From contig NZ_JAFMPR010000008.1 of assembly GCF_020667835.1 (NCBI RefSeq), forward strand, positions 81,588 to 145,587: DNA of 64,000 bases, written 5' to 3'. The position numbers and the translations under genes were made by a program. The stretch comes from Roseibaca sp. Y0-43. Its GTDB lineage: Bacteria; Pseudomonadota; Alphaproteobacteria; Rhodobacterales; Rhodobacteraceae. Under the pieces are notes generated by a model. It made no database searches. It was not told the origin of the DNA and saw only the letters and a program-made list of their open reading frames with translations. The number at the start of each line of letters is the position of its first letter. Position 1 is the first letter of the stretch. Positions 51,982-59,506 of the stretch are shown here, one piece after another.

Positions 51982-53581
51982 GTGCCGCCCCTTCTGGCAG
52001 CAGGCCGACAGGCCCGGCACTGCTCGGGTCTGTGACAAAACAGCTTGCATCCATTTGGGCCAGATCGGGCGAAATCGCGGGGACGAAAGCCATTTGGTCA
52101 AGGATCTGGCTTTGCAGATCGACCCCTGGTGCGATTTCAACCAGCGTTACGCCCTGTTCCGTCAGCCGGAACACGGCGCGTTCGGTGATATACATGATCG
52201 GCTTTCCTTGCTTCAGGGCACAGTGCCCGCAAAAGGTCACCTCGCGCACCTGCTTCACGAATTTCGGAATGCTGCCCTCGCGGTTGACGTTCAGACGCCC
52301 GGCATCGACCTGCACGGCAAGGCCGCTGGCCGCGAAAGTGCCGCAAAAGACCACCGCCTTGGCCCCTTGCGAAATGTCGACGAAACCGCCGGGCCCGACG
52401 ACATCCTGACCCAGCCGCGAGACGTTGACATTGCCACTGGCGTCAATCTCTCCCGCGCCCAGAAACGCGATATCGACGCCACCACCGCTATAGAAATCGA
52501 ACTGGTCGGTCGAGCGCATGATTGCACTCGGAAAGGCCGCAGCCCCGAACAATGCCCCGTCAATGAGTTGGCCATTATGGATGCCCTGCTCGACCGTCAG
52601 CCAGATGCCCTGAAGCCGGTCCTGCTCGGACAGGATTGCCGCGATACCGCCGGGAATGCCGAAGCCGAAATTGACCGACTGGCCCGCCCGGATTTCCGCC
52701 GCTGCGCGCCGCGCGATAACCGCGCGCGCACCCGTTGGCAGCGACAGACCCGCGAATTTGCCCTTGGGTGCTTCTGCGGCACCGGGAAACCCGGCAAGGC
52801 TCAGCTCATAGCCGCCGGCATGGGTTTGCGGCTGTTCGGCATCCACGACGACCTGATCGACGAAGATACCCGGAATCTGCACCAGCCGCGCCGGACAAGC
52901 ACTGTCGGCACGTATCTCTCGCACCTGCGCCACAACACGGCCGCCCGCATTCTTCGCACTGAGCGCGACGGCATAGGCATCCAGATCGCCCGCTTCTTCA
53001 GCACAGGAAAGATTGCCCTGCGCGTCGCAATAGGTGCCGCGCACAATGGCAAGATCGGGGTGCAATGGCAGGTAGCGAACATACTCCTCGCCCCCAAGGA
53101 TAACGATCTCGCTGAGCGGGTCGGCTGCGCGTGCGGCGCTATTGGCCGCGCCGCCACCATTGCGCGGATCGTAGGCCGTGTTCAGCCCGGTGCGCGTGAC
53201 AAGGCCGGGCCGCTTCGCCCCAGATTCGCGCAACAGGGTGGAAATCACACCTGCGGGCAGTGTGAAGGCTTCGATCAGGTTGTTCCGAGCAAGCGCCTGC
53301 ATCCGCGGGGACCATGACCAATGGCCGCCGATCACGCGGCGCACCATGCCCTCATGCGCGAAGCGGTTTACGCCGCGCACGGACCCGTCCCCCACCCCCA
53401 GCGCATGAACAAGTACCAGATCGCGCGGATGGCCGGTTTTCAGAAAGCGCGCTTCGAGCGCGGCAAAGACCGCATCAGCTTCAAGCATCCCGCCGCCATT
53501 GCCCGTGATCGCGATCATATCACCGTCGCGCACGCACTGAGCCGCTTCATATGGCGAGACTTCAAACAAGCCGACCTCCAT
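51974..53581 (-). CDS. Acyl-CoA:carboxylate CoA-transferase (family I, fused subunits)
   Basis: The 535-residue protein fuses both halves of a family I CoA-transferase, as in YdiF-like acetate/3-ketoacid transferases. The alpha half opens CVRDGDMIAITGNGGGM (about residues 16-32). In the beta half the glutamate that carries CoA is in WLTVEQGIHNG near residue 335, followed by FDFYSGGGVDIAFLGAGEID and the classic VGPGGFVDISQGAKAVVF. The reaction moves CoA from a donor such as acetyl- or succinyl-CoA to a free acid. It heads the operon downstream of operator 53596-53609. No clear ribosome site precedes ATG 53581. Confidence 0.9.
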   Translation of the reverse strand: MEVGLFEVSPYEAAQCVRDGDMIAITGNGGGMLEADAVFAALEARFLKTGHPRDLVLVHALGVGDGSVRGVNRFAHEGMVRRVIGGHWSWSPRMQALARNNLIEAFTLPAGVISTLLRESGAKRPGLVTRTGLNTAYDPRNGGGAANSAARAADPLSEIVILGGEEYVRYLPLHPDLAIVRGTYCDAQGNLSCAEEAGDLDAYAVALSAKNAGGRVVAQVREIRADSACPARLVQIPGIFVDQVVVDAEQPQTHAGGYELSLAGFPGAAEAPKGKFAGLSLPTGARAVIARRAAAEIRAGQSVNFGFGIPGGIAAILSEQDRLQGIWLTVEQGIHNGQLIDGALFGAAAFPSAIMRSTDQFDFYSGGGVDIAFLGAGEIDASGNVNVSRLGQDVVGPGGFVDISQGAKAVVFCGTFAASGLAVQVDAGRLNVNREGSIPKFVKQVREVTFCGHCALKQGKPIMYITERAVFRLTEQGVTLVEIAPGVDLQSQILDQMAFVPAISPDLAQMDASCFVTDPSSAGPVGLLPEGAAHA

Positions 53582-53595
53582 TGATCGCTTTATTC

Positions 53596-53609
53596 ACTCA
53601 CTAGAGAGT
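53596..53609. promoter_or_regulatory. Operator C: palindrome upstream of the CoA-transferase operon
   Basis: ACTCACTAGAGAGT differs from the ideal palindrome at one position and matches operator B in 12 of 14 bases. On the minus strand a consensus -35 TTGACA lies at 53633-53628. The site would then fall on the -10 and start region, about 15 bases from the ATG. The -10 itself is weak (TAACTC at 16 bases). Confidence 0.65.
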
Positions 53610-53654
53610 TACTTATATTTGATCCGCTGTCAACACGCTTGTGACAGCACAATC

Positions 53655-54473
53655 TCAATCCCATGTCGGGGCGTATGGAACCACTTCGGCATTGCTGATG
53701 CGGTAATTCGTGGATGTCAGCGCCGAGATCGTGTCCATTTCATCCGGCGTGAGCGCGAAATCCATGATGTCGAAATTGGCGCGGATGTTTTCAGGCCGGG
53801 TGGACATGGTGTTCATCGTCACACCTCGCTGCAAGATCCAGCGCAATGTGACCTGCGCAGCGCTTTTGCCGTATCCAGCCCCGATTTCAGCAAGGACCGG
53901 GTATTTGAAGATTTCGCCGCGCGCGATAGAGCAATAGGAAGAGAGCGGTATCCCTGTTTCTTGCGACGCCGCAAGCAGCTTGTCCTGTTTCAACAAAGGA
54001 TGAAATTCGACCTGGTTCACCGCGAGCGGCACATCCAGCGCACGCACAGCACGGTGCATCATTGCGACCGTGTAGTTCGACACGCCGATATGCCGCGCTA
54101 AACCTGCACGGTGAGCTTTCTGCAACAGGTCAAGAGACGGCTCTACCGGGTCGTCGCCCGGCGGCCAATGCAGCAATAGAACGTCAATGGCATCCAGCCG
54201 CAGATCGCGCAAGCTCTGCTCGACCGAAGGCAGGAAACGTTCTGCCGTCATATTCTCGGGGTGCACTTTCGTAGTCACCAGAAGCGCGTCACGCGAGACG
54301 TCCGTGTCCGCCAGAGCGGCACCAAGCTCTGCTTCGTTGCCATACCATTGCGCGGTATCAAAGGCGCGGTATCCTATCTCGATCGCGTCGCGGACGGCGG
54401 CATACAGTCTCTCTCCTCGAAGCGGATATGTGCCGAAGCCCCGCTGAAAGACCCCCTCGCTGTAGACAGACAT
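53655..54473 (-). CDS. Aldo/keto reductase
   Basis: The 272-residue monomeric (beta/alpha)8 enzyme reduces an aldehyde or ketone with NADPH, or runs in reverse. The catalytic tetrad is visible: Asp and Tyr in FDTAQWYGNE (about residues 40-49), Lys in LLVTTKVHP, and His in LLLHWPPGD. The family signatures IGVSNYTVAM and the cofactor segment near the C-terminus are present. It starts GTGAGGG-ATG at 54473. Its transcription begins in the 54507-54542 palindrome, divergent from the Dabb operon. The gene is followed by the separate CoA-transferase promoter. Confidence 0.9.
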   Translation of the reverse strand: MSVYSEGVFQRGFGTYPLRGERLYAAVRDAIEIGYRAFDTAQWYGNEAELGAALADTDVSRDALLVTTKVHPENMTAERFLPSVEQSLRDLRLDAIDVLLLHWPPGDDPVEPSLDLLQKAHRAGLARHIGVSNYTVAMMHRAVRALDVPLAVNQVEFHPLLKQDKLLAASQETGIPLSSYCSIARGEIFKYPVLAEIGAGYGKSAAQVTLRWILQRGVTMNTMSTRPENIRANFDIMDFALTPDEMDTISALTSTNYRISNAEVVPYAPTWD

Positions 54474-54506
54474 CCCTCACCCCTATTTTCGGACAGGTCA
54501 ATTTAT

Positions 54507-54542
54507 TACTTGATAACTCACTCTCTGGTGAGTTATCAAGTA
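54507..54542. promoter_or_regulatory. Operator A: 36-bp palindromic divergent promoter-operator
   Basis: Arms of 15 bp are perfect complements (54507-54521 and 54528-54542) around TCTCTG. TTGATA (54510-54515) and TATCAA (54534-54539), 18 bases apart, give a candidate -35/-10 pair on the plus strand. By symmetry the same bases give an identical pair on the minus strand. The centre holds ACTCTCTGGTGAGT (54520-54533), matching operators B and C. The plus start would leave a 40-base leader for the Dabb gene and the minus start about 30 bases for the aldo/keto reductase. Confidence 0.75.
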
Positions 54543-54587
54543 TTCATTCGGAACACCCATGAAAATGAAAGCGCCAGGAACCAGCCC

Positions 54588-54899
54588 ATGATCCGACATA
54601 TGGTATTTCTGAACTACGCGGAGGACATGGCGCAGGACATGAAAGACGCGATCCTTCGCGATCTGGCTGCCTTGCAGACAGAGATTGACGGCATCGAAGC
54701 CTTCCACGCGCACGCTAACATGTCGCCGGAAACGCATTTTATTCATGGGTTTACGGAAGTGTTCTGGTTCGACTTTCGGGATGCGGGCGTGCGCGACGCC
54801 TATCTTGCCAATGACACGCACACGGCCATCGGTCGCCGCATCATGGCAGGTCTGAATGACGACCCGAACCGGATCTTCGTCTGCGATGTCGCGCTTTAG
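54588..54899 (+). CDS. Dabb (stress-responsive alpha/beta barrel) protein
   Basis: The 103-residue protein has the dimeric alpha/beta barrel of the Dabb family, read as IRHMVFLNYAEDMAQDMKDAI (residues 2-22; the HMVFLN-type strand) and FHAHANMSPE. TEVFWFDFRDAGVRDAYL and the final IFVCDVAL complete the fold. Dabb members include small oxygenase- or cyclase-like enzymes and proteins of unknown role in catabolic operons. The Dabb His-Val-Phe-X-Trp/Phe residues are largely kept. AGGAA lies eight bases before ATG 54588. It is the first gene of the plus-strand unit. Confidence 0.85.
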   Translation: MIRHMVFLNYAEDMAQDMKDAILRDLAALQTEIDGIEAFHAHANMSPETHFIHGFTEVFWFDFRDAGVRDAYLANDTHTAIGRRIMAGLNDDPNRIFVCDVAL

Positions 54900-54929
54900 T
54901 CCCCCGCCCTACCAAGTCAGGAAAGCCTC

Positions 54930-55700
54930 ATGACCCGACCCGTGGCCCTTGTTACCGGGGCAAGCCGAGGGATCGGCCGCGCCATTGCACTGGATCTTGC
55001 GCGTCACGGCTTTGACATAGCCGCCAATGACCTTGCCCCAGACTCCGCGCTGCACGCGCTTGTGGCCGAAATTTCCGCGCTGGGCGCGCGCGCTGTTGCA
55101 GTTCCTTTCGATGTCAGTGATCTGTCCGCGCACGAGGCGGCGCTGTCGCGGATAGCGTCGGAATTGGGACCACTCACGACCCTCGTGAACAATGCCGGCG
55201 TGGGTGTCATGCAACGAGGCGACCCTCTGAATGTCAGCGAAGCCAGTTTCGACCGTTGCATGGCGATCAACGCCAAGGCGTTGTTTTTCCTATGCCAAGC
55301 CTTCGCACGGCATGTGCTGGCAAACCCGCAAGCCACCGCGCACCCGCGCGCGATCATCAACATCACCTCTTCCAACGCGACGGCAGCGGCAGCACCACGC
55401 GCGGAGTACTGCGCCTCGAAGGCGGCGGCGGCGATGGTTTCCAAGTGCTTTGCCGTCCGCCTTGGGCGAGAAGGCATCGCGGTTTACGATGTGCAGCCCG
55501 GATTGATCGAAACCGAAATGACCGCGGCCGTCATTGACAGTTACAAGCAGCGCGCCGCGGATGGGCTGTGCCTGTTCCCGTGGGTCGGGCAACCGGCTGA
55601 TGTGGCGGGCGTTGTCGCGACACTGGCCACCAACAAGCTTCCCTACACCACGGGGCATGTCATCTCTGTCGATGGTGGAATGCTCTTGCCCCGTTTCTGA
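54930..55700 (+). CDS. Short-chain dehydrogenase/reductase
   Basis: The 256-residue NAD(P)-dependent classical SDR has the cofactor motif VTGASRGIGRAI (about residues 8-19), an NNAGVG block (about 89), catalytic Ser in NITSSNA and the YCASK pair (about 157-161), then DVQPGLIETEM and GHVISVDGGML at the end. Such enzymes oxidise or reduce secondary alcohols, for example of sugars or 3-hydroxyacids. The basic GASRG with an Asn-Asp pair after strand 2 (ANDLAPD) suggests NAD. It follows the Dabb gene by 30 bases and precedes DUF993 by 10 bases. Confidence 0.9.
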   Translation: MTRPVALVTGASRGIGRAIALDLARHGFDIAANDLAPDSALHALVAEISALGARAVAVPFDVSDLSAHEAALSRIASELGPLTTLVNNAGVGVMQRGDPLNVSEASFDRCMAINAKALFFLCQAFARHVLANPQATAHPRAIINITSSNATAAAAPRAEYCASKAAAAMVSKCFAVRLGREGIAVYDVQPGLIETEMTAAVIDSYKQRAADGLCLFPWVGQPADVAGVVATLATNKLPYTTGHVISVDGGMLLPRF

Positions 55701-55710
55701 AAGTTTCGCC

Positions 55711-56862
55711 ATGAAAATCGCCCTGCCCGACACCCGCGCCCAGCTTGTGGATTATCATCTGGTGGGCCAGCCGGTCGCCCCTGCCCCGCTTTCGCCAGAC
55801 AGCGCGCGGGTGGTGTATTCGGCGGCCCATGTCGTCCGCGATCCCTTTGCGGATGGCGACATCACGGGTCAGCCCGCACTCGACTGGGACGCAACCCTGG
55901 CCTTTCGCGGTCATCTGGCAAGCTTGGGTCTGGGCATAGCCGAGGCGATGGACACCGCGCAGCGCGGCATGGGGTTGGACTGGCCCACGGCGCTAGAGCT
56001 GATCCGGCGCACGAAATCGGCCTTTCCGAAAGCTCGCGTGGCCAATGGTTGCGGCACCGATCACCTGCCTCCGGTAGAAGCCCGCACACTGGCCGAGGTC
56101 ACCGCCGCTTACCTGACCCAGGTGGACGCGATCCAGGCCGCAGGTGGGCGCATTATCCTTATGGCCAGCCGAGCGCTGGCCAAGGTCGCGCGCGACGCAG
56201 ATGATTACAAAGCGGTCTACCGCGACGTTCTGGCGGCCTGCGACGAGCCAGTCATCCTGCACTGGCTAGGCGACATGTTCGATCCGGCCTTGAGCGGGTA
56301 TTGGGGCACGTCAGACTTTTCCACTGCGCGCAACACCGTTCTGGAGATCATCCAAGAACACCAGGCCAAGATCGACGGAATCAAGATATCGCTGCTCGAT
56401 GCGCAAAAGGAAATCGAGATGCGCCGCCGCCTGCCCGACAGCGTGCGCATGTACACGGGCGATGACTTCAACTACCCGGAATTGATTGCCGGCGACGCGC
56501 AGGGTTTCAGCCACGCGCTTTTGGGGATTTTCGACCCATTGGCCGCGCACGCCGCGAATGCCGTCCGCAGCTTGGATGCGGGCGACATGGCCGCGTTTCG
56601 GGCGGCACTGGACCCGACGGTTCCGCTCGCACGCCACATCTTTCGTGCACCGACGCAATACTACAAGACCGGGGTCGTTTTTCTTGCTTGGCTGAACGGA
56701 CATCAGGACCATTTCAAGATGATCGGTGGTGCAGAGGCGATGCGCTCTTTGCCATATTTCGTGGATTGCTTCCGCCTTGCGGATCGCTGCGGTGCCTTGG
56801 CCAATCCCGAGCTTGCGGTCGAGCGTATGGGCATCCTGCTTCACGGCTACGGGGTCCGGTAG
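55711..56862 (+). CDS. DUF993 family (dihydrodipicolinate synthase-like) protein
   Basis: The 383-residue protein fits the DUF993 family, which has a TIM-barrel resembling dihydrodipicolinate synthase and related aldolases. Features include VARVANGCGTDHLPP-like text read as ARVANGCGTDHLPP (about residues 106-119), IILMASRALAKVARDADDY and LHWLGDMFDPALSGYWG. KIDGIKISLLDAQKEIEMRR (about 229-248) may hold the Schiff-base lysine of the superfamily (GIKIS). No activity is established for DUF993. In this operon it is the natural candidate for a carbon-carbon cleaving or lyase step. ATG 55711 begins 10 bases after the SDR stop. Confidence 0.8.
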   Translation: MKIALPDTRAQLVDYHLVGQPVAPAPLSPDSARVVYSAAHVVRDPFADGDITGQPALDWDATLAFRGHLASLGLGIAEAMDTAQRGMGLDWPTALELIRRTKSAFPKARVANGCGTDHLPPVEARTLAEVTAAYLTQVDAIQAAGGRIILMASRALAKVARDADDYKAVYRDVLAACDEPVILHWLGDMFDPALSGYWGTSDFSTARNTVLEIIQEHQAKIDGIKISLLDAQKEIEMRRRLPDSVRMYTGDDFNYPELIAGDAQGFSHALLGIFDPLAAHAANAVRSLDAGDMAAFRAALDPTVPLARHIFRAPTQYYKTGVVFLAWLNGHQDHFKMIGGAEAMRSLPYFVDCFRLADRCGALANPELAVERMGILLHGYGVR

Positions 56863-56864
56863 CG

Positions 56865-57713
56865 ATGCGCGACTTTTCCGCCGATACCTCCGCCCTTGCT
56901 CTCAACACCGCGACACTGGGGCATAATCTGGACGGTTATGGTGCGGGCTGGCCATTGGAACGGGTGATCGACGCCTGTGCCGCGCATGGCTTTGGCAGTA
57001 TCGTGTTCTGGCAGCGCGAAATCGGCACTCGGGCGGTCGAGATCGGCAATCGCGTGCGGGCCGCCGGACTAGACGTGGCGGGCCTTTGCCGAACGCCGTA
57101 TCTTGTCGGCCGCGACCGTCCCGACACATGGCTTGAAGAGACGCGCGCCAGCATCGAGATGGCCGCTGCCTTGGGCGCCCCTGTGCTGACCGTTGTCAGC
57201 GGCGGCACGGAACCGGGGACCAAGGGGGTCGCCGAGACGCAGAAGATCCTCGCCGAGCGCCTGTCGCAGGTCGTTGAACATGCCGCCGCTTGCAACGTTC
57301 GCTTGGCGGTGGAGCCGCTGAACCCGATGTTCGGCGGCAATCGGACCTGCCTGATGACGGTGCAGGACGCGGTCAAGCTGTGCGATCTGATAGGCCATGA
57401 CGCATTGGGCATCGCGGTCGACGTCTACCATGTCTGGTGGGATACAGCCCTGAAAGATGCTTGCGCAAAAGCCGGGTCGCGCCTTGTCGGGTTCCATTTA
57501 TGCGATTGGCTGGAAAACACCACCGACATGCTGCTTGACCGTGGCATGATGGGTGATGGGGTGGCGGACCTGAAAGCGATCCGCCGCGCGGTCGAGGGAG
57601 CGGGGTATTCCGGCCCCTGCGAAGTCGAGATTTTCTCTCGCAAGACCTGGTGGGAGATGGACCCCGAGACGGTGCTTCGAGTGATCTCAGAGCGCTTCAG
57701 ATCGGTGTGCTGA
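56865..57713 (+). CDS. Sugar phosphate isomerase/epimerase family protein (xylose isomerase-like TIM barrel)
   Basis: The 282-residue TIM-barrel protein matches the AP-endonuclease-2/xylose isomerase-like superfamily. Metal ligands appear in AVEPLNPMFGGNRTCL (Glu, about residues 148-163), GIAVDVYHVWWD (Asp and His, about 183-194), FHLCDWLEN (His/Asp) and CEVEIFS (final Glu). Relatives isomerise or epimerise sugars, inositol derivatives and hydroxypyruvate. ATG 56865 is two bases after the DUF993 stop, so the two are coupled. It ends the Dabb-SDR-DUF993 unit, and its 3' end overlaps a small opposite frame. Confidence 0.85.
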   Translation: MRDFSADTSALALNTATLGHNLDGYGAGWPLERVIDACAAHGFGSIVFWQREIGTRAVEIGNRVRAAGLDVAGLCRTPYLVGRDRPDTWLEETRASIEMAAALGAPVLTVVSGGTEPGTKGVAETQKILAERLSQVVEHAAACNVRLAVEPLNPMFGGNRTCLMTVQDAVKLCDLIGHDALGIAVDVYHVWWDTALKDACAKAGSRLVGFHLCDWLENTTDMLLDRGMMGDGVADLKAIRRAVEGAGYSGPCEVEIFSRKTWWEMDPETVLRVISERFRSVC

Positions 57714-57879
57714 CGAATTCGGCGATGCAAACGTGGTCAGCGCCATGGTTGGCTCGACCTTCTGTATCAACGCAAAGCTCAGCGTTCACCCCCATCGGAT
57801 ACACGTCCACAGCATTCCAAGCAGCTTTGATCGCGTTTTTGGTCGTTATACCCTCTGCAATGGCAAGAACTTCGCCCAA
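57697..57879 (-). CDS. Possible small protein or gene remnant after the GntR gene
   Basis: A 60-codon frame from TTG 57879 to 57697 reads GEVLAIAEGITTKNAIKAAW, then VYPMGVNAELCVDTEGRANH. Its composition is protein-like and its third positions are AT-richer than the surrounding genes. The same frame is open upstream right to the GntR stop at 57943, and that part contains CRNC and CRVW. It could be the tail of a decayed gene or a real small gene. There is no ribosome site. It overlaps the isomerase gene end by 17 bases on the opposite strand. I do not recognise it. Confidence 0.3.
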   Translation of the reverse strand: MGEVLAIAEGITTKNAIKAAWNAVDVYPMGVNAELCVDTEGRANHGADHVCIAEFVSTPI

Positions 57880-57942
57880 TCGCCAAACACGACACGGGCT
57901 ATCCTCAGCTGACGACCAAAGGCAGTTCCGGCAAACACGTAT

Positions 57943-58599
57943 CTAGGCTTGGGATAGTTGAAGTGCGCGTAGCAAGTGTTCCCGCATCAAACGATCCGCG
58001 CGATCCGGATCGCATTCCAGAATCGCGTCCGCGATATGCCGGTGTTCTTCGACGGACCGCGCCATGGCTTCGCCGCCCAACGCACGACCGACCTGTCCCA
58101 TGATCATATGCAGGTGAAACTGGCCGCATATGCTGGCAAGTTGTTGGTTATCCGCCGCGACCAGAATAGCCTGATGAAACCCGGAATTTTCATCTAGGTA
58201 GCGTCCGCCATCGACGCGAGGTTGCTCCTCCCAGATGGCGGCAATGTCGGCTTTGAACCGGGCTTTGACAGCCGGATCCGACATTCTACTGGCCGCCAGA
58301 CGCGCGGCCAGCCCCTCCAATTCGGAGCGGATCTGGAAAAGTTCAAGCACATCGCGCTGTGACATTTGCCGGACAATCGCGCCGCGATTGGGCACGATGT
58401 CGATCAGACCGTCCGATTCCAGACGGCTGAAAGCTTGCCGGAGCGTGCCCCGGCTGACCTGAAATTCTTCTGTAAGATCAGCCTCTATCAGCCTTTGGCC
58501 GGGCGCGAAGCGACGCGTCATCAACCCGGTTCGCAGCGCATCTGCCACACGGTCCACGGCGCTTTCGCTGCGCCTGCGAGAAGAGTTCAGAAAATTCAT
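57943..58599 (-). CDS. GntR family regulator (FadR/FCD type)
   Basis: The 218-residue regulator has an N-terminal winged helix (about residues 12-75, DLTEEFQVSRGTLRQAFSRLESDGLI) and a C-terminal FCD domain of six helices. FCD features are ELFQIRSELEGLAARLAASR and the metal/ligand-binding His residues in FHQAILVAADNQQL and HLHMIMGQ...EHRHIADAI (about 132-190). It presumably represses the divergent lyase-ligase-TRAP operon and is released by its carboxylate ligand. ATG 58599 has no ribosome site. A good promoter places its start at or next to the ATG, so translation may be leaderless. Confidence 0.9.
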   Translation of the reverse strand: MNFLNSSRRRSESAVDRVADALRTGLMTRRFAPGQRLIEADLTEEFQVSRGTLRQAFSRLESDGLIDIVPNRGAIVRQMSQRDVLELFQIRSELEGLAARLAASRMSDPAVKARFKADIAAIWEEQPRVDGGRYLDENSGFHQAILVAADNQQLASICGQFHLHMIMGQVGRALGGEAMARSVEEHRHIADAILECDPDRADRLMREHLLRALQLSQA

Positions 58600-58605
58600 A
58601 TCGCG

Positions 58606-58634
58606 ATTTTAAGATGAAACTGTGCCCTTGACAA
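58606..58634 (-). promoter_or_regulatory. Promoter of the GntR gene, predicted leaderless
   Basis: On the minus strand, TTGTCA (58634-58629) is followed after 17 bases by TAAAAT (58611-58606), five of six in each box. Transcription would start seven bases further, at or within one base of the ATG at 58599. Confidence 0.6.
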
Positions 58635-58655
58635 TGCCCTGTCGAACAGTATCGT
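58628..58655 (+). promoter_or_regulatory. Promoter of the citryl-CoA lyase operon
   Basis: TTGACA (58628-58633) is a perfect -35. After 16 bases TATCGT (58650-58655) is a four-of-six -10. The -35 bases are shared with the GntR promoter on the other strand. The left arm of the GntR operator overlaps the -10. Confidence 0.6.
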
Positions 58656-58687
58656 CTAGCAAAATTGTTCGACAATACTGTTCGACA
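58640..58687. promoter_or_regulatory. GntR operator array
   Basis: TGTCGAACAGTAT (58640-58652) and ATACTGTTCGACA (58675-58687) are perfect complements 35 bases apart. Between and overlapping them lies ATTGTTCGACAAT (58664-58676), itself a palindrome with the same GTTCGAC core. Three binding units cover the -10 and start region of the lyase operon. FadR-type GntR proteins bind this kind of TGT-ACA palindrome. Confidence 0.7.
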
Positions 58688-58714
58688 CAATTGTTGGCGC
58701 AAGGAGAGAGTGCA

Positions 58715-59506
58715 ATGATGATCGGCAAGGCAACGGCTGCGCGCAGTTCGATTTGCGATGCGGATGCAAGCTCTATCCGGGTTCATGGGCACAGTCTGAC
58801 CGAAGACCTGATGGGGGTGAAAACCTTCACCGATTTCTTCTTTCTGTCGGTCACAGGACAGATGCCGACGAATCAACAGCGTTATTTTCTGGACGTGTTG
58901 CTGATCTCGATCGCGGAACACGGGCTGACGCCGAATGCCCAGGCCGCGCGCATGACGTTGGCTGCCGGGCCTGATGCGCTGCAGGGAGCCTTGGCGGCGG
59001 GCATTCTGGGGTGCGGGACGGTCATTCTTGGTGCGGCGGAAGACTGTGGCAAGTTGCTGACAGAGGCAAAGGCCCGCTGCGATGAAGGGACACCGCGCGC
59101 AGAAGCTGCCCGGGCCCTTGTGGCCGAGGCGGCAGCCGAAAAGCGCCACCTGCCCGGCTTTGGCCATCCCTTGCACAAGCCTGAAGACCCGCGCACCACG
59201 CGCATTCTTTCTTTGACCAAGGAACGCGGTGTCGCTGGCGCGCATTGCGCCATGGCAGAAGAACTTGCAGCCGCCGTGACCGAAGCGCGCGGCAAGCCGC
59301 TGACGATGAATGTTTCAATGGCGATTGCCGCCGTGCTGCTGGACCTCGATTTCCCTGCCACGATGATAAAGGGCGTGCCGCTTCTGGCGCGCGCGGCGGG
59401 CCTGCTGGGACATCTGGCGGAAGAGCAGAAGCACCCGATCGGCTTTTTGCTGGCGGGCAAAGCCGCAGAGGCAATCGAGTATGTGCCCGAAGGAGCCGAC
59501 ACATGA
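58715..59506 (+). CDS. Citryl-CoA lyase-like protein (citrate synthase superfamily)
   Basis: The 263-residue protein is a short citrate-synthase homolog of the citryl-CoA lyase type, which cleaves a 3-hydroxy-3-carboxyacyl-CoA to acetyl-CoA plus a 2-oxoacid. The catalytic His is in the motif PGFGHPLHKPEDPRT near residue 148 (the citrate synthase GFGHXVY..DPR block). MNVSMAIAAVLLDLDFPATM (about residues 203-222) holds the other substrate loop, and the C-terminal helix ends in EEQKHPIGF. It lacks the large extra domain of citrate synthase. ATG 58715 follows AAGGAG. A FAD/dinucleotide domain is absent. It is the first gene of the GntR-controlled operon and is coupled to the ligase (ATGA). Confidence 0.82.
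   Translation: MMIGKATAARSSICDADASSIRVHGHSLTEDLMGVKTFTDFFFLSVTGQMPTNQQRYFLDVLLISIAEHGLTPNAQAARMTLAAGPDALQGALAAGILGCGTVILGAAEDCGKLLTEAKARCDEGTPRAEAARALVAEAAAEKRHLPGFGHPLHKPEDPRTTRILSLTKERGVAGAHCAMAEELAAAVTEARGKPLTMNVSMAIAAVLLDLDFPATMIKGVPLLARAAGLLGHLAEEQKHPIGFLLAGKAAEAIEYVPEGADT

Noticed and set aside
58622..58714. An upstream in-frame start for the citryl-CoA lyase gene
   Set aside because: The extra region overlaps the promoter and operator, whereas ATG 58715 follows AAGGAG and starts just before the conserved domain.
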